From the NCBI GenBank assembly GCA_018857735.1, contig JABMCL010000354.1, positions 165,455-229,454 of the forward strand: a stretch of 64,000 nt of DNA. The letters are read 5' to 3'. How positions within the stretch are numbered: position 1 is the stretch's first letter; every line of letters starts with the position of its first letter. Positions 13,201-24,500 of the stretch are shown here, piece after piece. The notes under the pieces were generated by a model, which saw only the letters and a list, made by a program, of their open reading frames with translations, made no database searches and was not told the origin of the DNA. The position numbers and the translations under genes are program-made. Origin of the DNA: Alviniconcha marisindica. Its lineage: Eukaryota > Mollusca > Gastropoda > Provannidae.

Positions 13201-16200
13201 CATCTGCAGGCAGTGGAGGATGGCACCCTACACCCTCTCAGCCGGGATACAATGACCGTCAGAGTTCACATCCCATGCCGTCTCCTTCCCCATCCTGGAC
13301 CACAGCCCCACCACATCGTGGCTCAGACATGTCTCGCAACCCGTGCTCGTGAGTTGACTTAATCAGTGCGCGCCTCTGTTTCTTTGTGACAGTTTGCCTG
13401 TCTGACAGCCCACAGCACTGTGGAGTCTCAGCTCTAACCACCTGTCCCACCTTAAAAGTGTATTTACTTCAGCATATGCCACAGAACATGCATTTTGATA
13501 TTCGTCAAATAATGACTTCTGAAAGTTTTATATTTGAAATCATTTTGTGTGCCAAGTTTGTGGGAACTAGCAGTGTTTGTATTTGCTTGTGTGTGTGTTT
13601 TTGTTGTTGTTGGCTGTCAGAAAATGTGCACCGCAACAACAACAGAAAGGGGGAGCTCTTCTTCTCCAGTATGTAGACTGCAAAAAAGGGAACTTGTGTG
13701 CTTGGTACTGTTGTTCAATCCAACAGTGATCTTTCTGTGTGAATATGATTCAGATCATGTAGATGTAGCTTGTAAATCCTGAACATCCTTAGTAGTGCTT
13801 TTTTCGCCACACATGTTGCCGCATGAATTATTTCTGGACAATGGTACATTTTAAAAATTGTTTTTAGTGTGTTCAGAGACGTTTGCATTGCCACAATTTT
13901 CCTCTGATGCAGGATGGTAGCTCGTCGAGTGCAGTGCATTCAGAGGCGCCTGCAAGACATAGGTGTGATGTGCCCAGCATCAACCATCTTTGAGACAGTT
14001 CAGAAACATGGCGTCTCACTTCCTGTACAGGAAATGCAGTCTTGTGCAGGTGAGTCACTGGATGCTTCCATCATTATCTAAAATACCAGTGTTGCAAAGC
14101 GACCATCCCTTCTTCTTGTAATTTGTGCAGTTGTTGTATTCTATGTGGATCAAAAAAGGGTCAAATAGATCCTGTACACCATGCTAGTAGTACTTATAGA
14201 TTTGGAGCTGTCTGTCTCTCTTTCAGTCTTTCTATGTCCAGTGATACGTACTGAGCTGTCTGGGTCTCTTTCAGTCTTTCCATGTTCATTGAAGTGTCCA
14301 GAGTTGATGTTCTGCATATTTTGAACATCAGAATAGCTCATACATGTACCTGGCAATTTCTCTGCAACTGTATGAGCAGGGTCTCTCAGACTGTGTAGAA
14401 ATGATAAATATGGCATGTATTGACTAATTAATTAATTCAGTGGGCTCTTACCAACATTGGTTACCAAGGCCTCATTTCCAGGTCAAAGAAGAATCTGAAT
14501 GTAAAACAGAAAGTGTCATGGTTTGAGTGTGAATTTGCACTTCTTGTTTTTGCAGAGCATGGAGCAGATGTGGTGACAGACCGTTGCCTCAATCTGAATT
14601 CCATTGCAACATGTTCCAGAGACTTGTACTTCCTGTACAGCGAGAATTGGGTGGATGTTGACGTCTGTGGGTAAGCAGTGTTGAGGCATGAGATAATAAA
14701 TGGAGTGGGTGAGCTAGTGATCTGGCACTGAGGTTATGCCAGATCACAGCAACAGTGATCTGGTTACTTTGTCTGAAAGAAAAAGAATTTTAAAATGATT
14801 GCTACACATCAGTATTAGATTATTACAGGCTTTACAGACACACCAAAATGACCAAATTGAGTTTAATAAAACCAACTGAGTGTCAGTATTTTGACTGGAA
14901 ATAGATTTTCATCAGTTAACGAGTTGCAGGGGTCTTTCCTGAGAAGAGAGAAATGTACCAAATTTGTATCTGAGTAACTTTTGTGGGGCATTTTTTTTTG
15001 GGGGGGGGGGGGGGATGGTTAGCAGATTTCAGTTTCCATCTAAATTAATATTTTGGAATCTGCTCTCAGTTCAAAGCCAGTTCCCAGTCTGCCTACTGGT
15101 AAATGGCTGCGAATGTCTGTGTCTGATGTCATATGTCACAGCTGTGACTATCACAGGTATGCTGATGACACAGAAATCTCTGACCTAGCGATTTCACTTC
15201 TGCTCAGTCCAATATTCAGTCCTGTATAAGCGATACTTTGTCATGGATGCAAAGCAGCAAACTGAAGCTTAACACAGAAAAAAATGAGATGATGCTTGTA
15301 GGTTCGTATAGAGCATATCAGTTCAGTTGACTGCGAGTCTGCAGATATAGGTGGAAGTAGGGGGAGGGTTGGTGGTGGTTTTTCGCAGATCTGGCATAGT
15401 AAGCATTCTGGCAAGAGCTGGATGGTGTGTGTGTTGGGGGCAGGGTGGGGACTGGGAGGGATGGAATTAAGGGTGGGTAGTAACATAATGATTTTTTTCG
15501 CTTGTATTATATACTGCCACTTTTTGTACGGCACATGTACTTTATATTTTTTATGTCATATATATATATGCATTGTTAGTTCTTATATATATGTGTTACT
15601 TTCATGAACATTATTACCTTTGATTATTTTGTTTTCACTTAGAAAATGTGTTGTAAAGCACAGTGAGTTTGTGTACATCAGAGAATACCGCTATACAAAA
15701 GTTATCTATTATTATTATTACTGAGATGGGGATTCATGCTTCCAGTCAGCACAGTATAACTTGCTGTGAGTGGTGCTATGCTGTCATTTATGAAGGCCAG
15801 TTTTCAACCGATAGATTTTTGTGTGTGTGCATGTGTCAAAAATTGCCTCATTCATATCAAAGTGAACAAGGTGATTTCCCCATTGTTGTTTACAGCTCGT
15901 TCCAGAGAGGTGTGGAGTGTATGGCCAAGGCCTCCAGGGGCTCGTGCTCCGTAGCAGATGTTGACCAGGCATGGCACAGATACCTCCAGTACATCATGAC
16001 AATGAGGGTGGTGTTTGCAAACGTCACCATGAACTACCCTGCCATGGAGAGAGTGCTTATGTGTTCAGGTGAGTTCAGCAGAACCCCCAGTAAAAGACCA
16101 CCTTAGTGAGACACCATCTGTCTTTTACAGCAACCAACTCTTTGTGTTTTCCATGTAGGCAAAGCCCTCACCAAAAACCCATCTTTTAAAACCATTTTGT

Positions 16201-19200
16201 GATTATTTCCAGGCGGGTCCCTCACAAGTATGCTCCAGTGTATTAAAGGTTCAAGTCCAGTTGCTGAGAGAAAGGCTTGGTTTGTAATATAACCTGTAGA
16301 ACAAGCTTGTGTGCTAGTAAAGTCATGTAATAAATATGCAACAATCAGAATCAGATGTACCTCTGGTGGAGTATATGTACCTTGTATGCCAGATGAGAGT
16401 TACTGCAGATGACTCAGGTCTTTGTTTTTGTGTTTGTGTGAAATCTTTTGAGCACTAATTAACTCCCTTGTGTCTTAATAGAGATGCAGTTTCAAGAAGA
16501 AATAAAAGCAGGTGATATTGTTCATTCAGTTGAGATGCACAGATCTTTACAGGTGGGACACAGATGTGCAGAATAAAACACAGAAGTCTTGACAAAAATC
16601 TTGCCGTATTCCATACAGGGTGTTGAAAGTTCCTTGTAGTTCATATATAACCATAGCTGGGAGGTGTTCATCCCAGGCACTGGATATTTTGTGTCCCTGG
16701 TACTGGAGTTTACACTGACAGATTCATTGACATTGGCTCATTCGGTGTTACAGAGAGACCTGGAGAATGTCCTTCCTCTGGTGAGGTGGGCATCACTATC
16801 CATGAATGCAACAATGACATGGATTGTGAAAACCCAAAGAAGTGTTGCTCTGTGGGTGGTGGAGCTGGTCAAATGTGCCGTAATCCAGTCTACAGTGAGT
16901 TCATAGAGATGTGTGTGTCAGTGATTGTGTGTGTGTGTGTGTGTGTATGTTATTTTGTTTCATGTTTATTAGAAGTGACTTTTTACAGCACGTGCAGATT
17001 TGATTTTGTTGTAGTTTCATTATCTAGCAGTATTGTACTGCTCAGACCATCACAGTTGCATGCAGATGACTCAGGTCTTTGTTTTTGTGTTTGTGTTTGT
17101 GTGACATCTTTTGAGCACTAATTAACTCCCTTGCATGTTAATAAAGATGCAGTTTCAAGAAGAAATAAAAGCAGGTGATATTGTTCATTCAGTTGAGATG
17201 CACAGATCTTTACAGGTGGGACACAGATGTGCAGAATAAAACACAGAAAGGTTAGTCAGATAGAAGAAACACTGGCTGTTATCTTTAGCCCACGGTTGTT
17301 TTCATCTTGGGCACTGGAAGTCTTGACAAAAATCTTGCCGTATTCCATACAGGGTGTTGAAAGTTCCTTGTAGTTCATATATAACCATAGCTGGGAGGTG
17401 TTCATCCCAGGCACTGGATGTTTTGTGTCCCTGGTACTGGAGTTTACACTGACAGTCATTGCCATTGACATTGGCTCATTCGGTGTTACAGAGAGACCTG
17501 GAGAATGTCCTTCCTCTGGTGAGGTGGGCATCACTATCCATGAATGCAACAATGACATGGATTGTGAAAACCCAAAGAAGTGTTGCTCTGTGGGTGGTGG
17601 AGCTGGACAAATGTGCCGTAATCCAGTCTACAGTGAGTTCATAGAGATGTGTGTGTCAGTGATTGTGTGTGTGTGTGTATGTTATTTTGTTTCATGTTTA
17701 TTAGAAGTGACTTTTTACAGCATGTGCAGATTTGATTTTGTTGTAGTTTCATTATCTAGCAGTATTGTACTGTTCAGACCATCACAGTTGCATTATTCTC
17801 AACTATCAGCATAACATGTTCCTGTTAGATCTGTTTAGTAATCATTGCACTGACTTGCATTATGAGAGAGTTTAATGTTCTGTTTTGGCTAACTAAACCA
17901 AGCAGTTGGACAAAGGTTATTAAGTTCAGTAAATTGTCCTTTGTAGGTCACCAACCTGACATGACCTTTCTAACTGACTTTGCATCACTTGGATATTTTT
18001 TCATCTTGTTACTAATCCTCCACCACCTCTTCCCCCTACTCCCTTGCCTCTTGACAAAGTGTGCTGTATGTGAGGTTAATCCATGCATATATTTGATCAC
18101 ACTCTAATCAAGGAGGCTGCCCAAGCTTTGAGGAGCTCTCTGACCTGTCCCAGCAGAGGTGCTACCCCATGGTCAATGCCCTCCTCAGCAGCGATGGTTC
18201 CTTCCCTAATATCACCACCTCCAACAGCAGTGTTGCCAACGCCTCCCACACGACTCCAGGCCTCCAACAGAAGTGCAGGTCAGCCTGTGTGTTAAACCAC
18301 CAGAACTTGTCAAAGAGCTGGTTGCTCTTGTTTCAGTAACCTTTGGTGGGCATGAGCGGGCTTTGTTTTCAGGAATGGAACAGTGTAGTGCCCCGTAAAT
18401 GTATCAACTAGATAACAGTTTTCGCCTCATTTAGCAGAAATAGCAAAAATGGTGATTTGTTAGCTGGGATTACGGGATAACAAACCGGCAACTGTGAAAG
18501 TTGGTAAGTTGTTGCTGTATGGTCATTTGTGTCTGACACCTGTTTTTTGTTGTTTGTTTTTGTGTGTGTGTGTGTTTTTCATGAAATCTGCTCTCCATTT
18601 ACAGACTGAATGGTGGTTTCTGAATGACACTTTCCTGTTGCAGACTGTACTTTGACTTGTGTTTGACTCTGTTGAAGACTGCTTGTTACCAGTGTCTGAC
18701 ACCCTCCAGTTACAGGCTGTATGGTGACTTGTGTCTGACACACCTGTTAAAGGCTGTATGGTGACATTTGTCTGACACACCTGTTACAGGCTGTATGGTA
18801 ACTTGTGTCTGACATCCCTGTTACAGGATGTATGGTGACTTGGGACTGAATCACCTGTTACAGGCTGTATGGTGACCTGTGTCTGACGCAACTGTTACAG
18901 GCTGTATGCTGACTTGTGTCTGACACAACTGTTACAGGCTGCATGCAGACTTGTGTCTAATGCACCTGTTGCAGGCTGTATGCTGATTTGTGTCTGACAC
19001 ACCTGTTACAGGCAGTATGGTGATTGTCTGATGCACCTGTCACAGGCTGTAAGGTGAGTTGTGTCTGGCACACTGTATGGTGATTTCTGTTTGACAAACC
19101 TGTTACAGGCTGTATGCTGATTTGATGCGCTGCCTATCATTATCACTGAGAGAGGGATACGAGTGTGATACCTTCGACCTTCAAGAGGTTGCACTGCAAA

Positions 19201-21439
19201 ATCGTGACACTATGTTTGGACTGTTTGGTTTCTACCCTTCAGAATGCAATGGTAAGTTTACCATAGGCAACCCTTTGGTTGCTAGGAATAATTGTATGAA
19301 AACTGAAGGGAATAAACTAATAATGTAAACACTTGTACAATGACTTGTTTTCTCTGTTATGGGTGAGCTTGATACTTAATTATTCTGCTTTTTTCTTTTC
19401 CCTTAGAAGTGTGTGGACCATTTTAGTATATATATATATACACACACCTTGATAATATGGGTGTGAGTGTTTTTATCCATGTGCCTGTATTCGCAGACAG
19501 TGTACCAGGCAACCTGGTGGTGTTGGACAACATCTGCGAAAGTGGTGACCTGTATGATGTTCTCCTTGAACACTACTGCCCTCACAACCTCAGCAGCCCC
19601 AGCTCTGGTGGTGTCCACCCCTCAGACTGCCTGTGAGAGCACTTGTTTGGTTCATAATTTTCTCACTTGCACAGATTCATTTTTTCCTCTGTGACTGTGT
19701 TTCTCTCTTTTTCACTCTCTTTATTTCTCTCTCTCTCTCTCTCTCTTGATCTCTCTTTCTCTCCTCTCTGTCTGTCTGTCTCTTTTAGTCTCTACAATCC
19801 TTGTCAAATAAAGTTTTTGAGTTCAGTATCTCTGTCTCTGCCTCTGCCTCTGTCTCTGTCTCTGTCTCTGTCTCTCTCTCCGACATTATATTTTTTTCAT
19901 CATTACTCCAATAGTCAGTGTTGTTACTATTGTTTTATGTGTAGCCTATTGGCATGTATATTAGCAGGGATAGATTGTAAGAATAGGCAACTGCCTAAAA
20001 TCTTAATCCTTGTGTAATAAAGTTCTGATCTCTCTCTCTCTCTCTCTCGCTTGCTCGCTCTCCGTCTTTCATATATTTCTCCTCAGGTGTGTGTGTGTGG
20101 GGGGGGGGGTTCTAAAACAAAGATGATATAAAAATGATAGGTCATGTTGTAAAGTTTACCATGCTCACCCATGTCGGCGTTTGTCTCTTTCTGCTCCAGG
20201 CAATTCTTTGGCGTTGTGTCCTGCTTGTCGCAGCAGACTTCTCGGATTCTTCCAGACATTGCCTGCAGTCAAGGGGATGTTATGTCCGTCCTGAAGGGTT
20301 CCATGCAGTCTAGACTCTCCAGTTACTCCCAGTGTTTGGGTGAGTTAGCTGTGGGAACAATGTTTGCATAATTCTGAAAGTAATGAGTATTTGTACACTC
20401 ATTTTACAAATGGCAACAATGCTCCAGATGATAAACACTGATGTGGAGAACTTGGAAGTGGAATTCATCTAGGATCTGGAAATTCAGTATTCTTTTTCTG
20501 TTTGTTATATTTTAGTATTTGATCTCATGGCACATGTTCAGGACTAAGCAAGACAGTCTCCTCCAATTCATATTTTCATTGGATGTTTGCATTAAGTAAA
20601 TACCAAAAATCACTATAAAGAAATGATTTGGAAGCTTCTTTTGTTCTGCTTAAGTAAATTTGTAAAAGAATAGTTTACACTGAAGGCTTTGGGATACTAT
20701 TCATCCTTTTGCATTTTGATAGGATGTATAAATGCAAGCAGCATTCTGATTCTGACAGCATGTATAACTCCTTCACTAAGGAGAGTGCAAGTGAGAAAAA
20801 CAACACTGGCTAGGTGAAAACAGTAACTGTGTCTGCAGACTTAACTATGTTTGCAAGGTTTCCTTCCTCAATGTGAAGAAAGCAACAATATCCTGGTCAT
20901 GGAGGGTTATACCTAGGATGGAGAAGAAAGAGAAGTCAGAGACTATAAAGTATGATTGTCATCGGTCCCATATCTGACATGACACATTGCAAAATAGAAA
21001 GAGTGACAGTTCCAATGCTTCCTTGTTTTGTTGTTGTTTTTGTGAGTGTGTTTTGTTTTTTTACGTTTCCAGTGTTGATGGTTTGAGTGACACCTAACAA
21101 CTCAGATGTACAGCACTATTTAAACACCCTGGGTTGTGGTATAGTTTCCTCTTTGTTTCTGCAGACGTACAGGTGCTAGTGGACCAGCTTGGTCATGTCC
21201 TGGTGTGGCATGAGAACCGATGGGTGACAGTGTGTGGGAATCAGTGGGACGCTTCTGATGCAGCAGTTGTGTGTAGACAACTTGGCTTCAACAATGGGCG
21301 TGCTTTTAACAGGTCGGGTGATTGACAGATCTTAGATGTCTCATTCTGTTTCTCTGTCACAATGCCTGTCTCTGTGGATCAGTGTGTGTGACTGTACCTC
21401 CCTCTATCTTTCTGGCTCCACATGTGCCCCACTCCCACT

Positions 21440-21491
<52 letters not shown>

Positions 21492-21500
21492 CCTCCCTCC

Positions 21501-21556
<56 letters not shown>

Positions 21557-24500
21557 GTTACCATGTGTGGATTGAATATACAGACTCATTCAGTCACATT
21601 TGCAAGGAATTATTCTCTTCATGATCAATCTGGACGAGTTTGTTTTACCAAAAAATATAACACAGTCACACTGTATGGCCTGAAACTTACTATCACACAG
21701 AAACCACCCTAGATCTCAGTAATTTTGATCTGTGATATTCCAGAGCTTCATTTTAGATACTTGTTTTTTATTTTTGTGTGTGGATGTTCTGCCCTTTCCA
21801 GGAGCGGGAGCTATGTGGTCGGTATGGACCAGGTGAGGCCTGGCGTCAGCAACTTTGGGTGTCAAGGAAACGAAGATTCCCTGGACCAGTGCAGCTATGA
21901 TCGTTACCCTGTGTGCACCATGGATGAGCAGGTTGCTGCTGTCACCTGCTTCCAAAATGGTCAGTGACACGTTGTGATTTTGTTGGGGGAAGTGGGTGCT
22001 GAGCACTCTTGCATGAATGTGTGTGTGTGTGTGTGAAGATCAAGAATCATTTGATTTCCTTTTCCCCCCTGTTTGGGCATGGAAGATTGCATATTATGTA
22101 CCCTCAAGCTAATACTCTGTAACAGATATGGATCTGTATGTGAGGAGGGTTGATCACATAAAATCATAATGTGAATTTATCAGCAGCCAATCTAGTATAA
22201 TAGTATTATTAAATCCATCAAACTCCGATCAAACAAGAGCAATCAGACTGTGAGACACCTTAGCAAAAAAATTACAGTATTTAATCCAAATTAATTGCTA
22301 TCATTGTAAGATGGGGTAAATGGTTTAAAAGCACATGTAGCAAATGTAAGCTCACACAATCTTACAGGCTTTGATACATTCAGTATGTATGTCTTTGATT
22401 CACCAGCTATCATGCATTTATTCCACCCATTCTTTCTCACTATTTGAAGATTTTCCGTTTTCAGGTTTTTGAAAATTGCAAAAATTTACAGAATGGTTTG
22501 TGGATATTCAGACATAAATAGACTTTTTTCAGATGTTTCTGCCTTGTTTTCCCCACAATCTTCATTTTTCCAACAGAGTTGAGGTATGAGCTGATACCAG
22601 CCAAGCCAGGCGTTCTGTATGGCTACATCAACCTGACACGCGACGGTCCTGCTGGGCTGGTCTGCTCAAGCTATGCAGGCGATGACGAGGCTAGCAACCT
22701 GTGCCGGGCAGCAGGCTTTCGCTATGGGGGGATGCTTTTCCCATTTGCCTTGGACCCACCGGCACCCACAAATGTGTGGAGGACCCACCTGTACTGTGGG
22801 TACCAGAACCAGGACATTGAGGGGTGCGTGTCAGACAGGTGGCAGTTTGGCCCTCCTGTGCTGTCCAACAACAGTGATGGCATGATGATGGGCTTCGACT
22901 GTGACGGCACACGTGGTCACCTGGTGAAGGTGTTCTGTTTCGACAAGCCAGGTAAGAAGGGGGAGGGGGAATAGCACAATAGGTGAAAGTAGTTAGTTGG
23001 AAGACTGATATTTTTGATTGAACTTGAGAGAGAAAAAGATGCATGTGACACATTATGTTTAGCTTTGCTAATTAATTTTTTTTGCATGATTGTTCTTTGT
23101 GTATTTCTTTGTTTCTCACTCTCTCACTTTTCTTTTAGTCCTCTACTAATGTGGGGTGGGGTGGGGGGGTTATTAATGTTTTTTCCTTAGCTGTTTGATT
23201 TGTTGTTGTTTTTTGGGGAGAAGGGTGTCTGGCTCTGCTTTGTTTCATAACTTGTGGGAACAATTATTGTTCATGATGATTAAAGTAAATTAAATTAAAT
23301 GTTAATCATGGTAAAAGGTGATGTGCTTGGTAATTTAACTAGGTGATACTCCAAAGCAGTCTGGTCCTTTCTTTTTCAATAAAGCTTCAAGGGTTAAAGG
23401 TTTCAGATCCTCGGTGCACACTGAAGCATAGCATTACTGTGTTAAAGTTTAGACATTCAGTTCCATGGTTAATTACCTTCACACAGGCATTTAAGAAAGC
23501 TATTGTCCATCAATCCAATAGTAGAAAACAAAAATGCAATGGGAATCAAAAACATTTTCAAAGACACAGATTTAGAAATGATTAAACAGTTTTGAGCAGA
23601 ACATTTTAGGGTCACCCCTTTCTCCAACAAAAATGTTTCCCTTCCTTTTGTTTCCGTGTTTCTATCTGATAAACGTGGCATTTTGGGTTATGTGTTACAT
23701 ATACTTAATTGTTATCATTATTATCTGCCATTAATGTTGCCTAAAGCTTTAAGAAGGGCATAGGGAAGTGGTATCTCTGTCGTGGCTGCACAGATTAAGG
23801 CTAGACACTTCAGTCGCACATACTTCTCATACAGAAGCATGTCAGTTTTAATGGATGAGTTGCTGCCAGTCTGTTGAATATGCTTGTAAGAAAGATCATG
23901 CTATGTATGGTGATTTCCATTTGTCTTTTTCAGTACGTCTCCACAACAGTCTGCTGAACTCAACTGGCATCGCTCAGCTGTTCAATAAAGGAGAGGACAG
24001 CGGGTATCATGGGAGACAGTACCTGACAATTTGCCGAGATGGTTTTGACAACTTTGCAGCCTCCCTCTTCTGCACAAGTCTCGGCCTTGGGTTTGAAAAT
24101 GGCACATCTCTTGACTACCAGCCATTCAGTTTCTACATTGACATGAACAACTTTTTCAACGTGTCCTGCGATGGTGGAGCAACAGACTTTGGGAATTGCA
24201 GCATCATGAGGTCAACAAATGACCACTGTGCCACAGGTGCTGCCGTTGTCAGGTGTATGCCCCAGCCTGAATTGGATGCAGGTATGCTAGCTAAACATGG
24301 TCACTTTGTGTAGTTGTATTTCTGAGGGGCACTCACACACAAAGCTTCACTTTCTGGCCCTTCCCTTTATGCCACTGAAGGGGCACTATACTGGGGCTAC
24401 TACTTACCTCTGCACAGCTGTCTACCGAAATCACCCCTCTAAGTCTGACACTGTTAGCGCACTCCATAATATTTGCCCCAATTCTTTTTCGTTTTAAGAC

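Larger units (their letters stand above)
16484..17800 (+). repeat. Tandem segmental duplication (about 0.7 kb unit) containing a WAP exon
   Basis: Sequence from GATGCAGTTTCAAGAAGAAA (16483 and 17143) through the WAP exon and the downstream (GT)n intron recurs almost unchanged. WAP exon offset is 738 bp. The second copy has extra sequence (about 17245-17320) and a shorter (GT)n. Confidence 0.9.
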
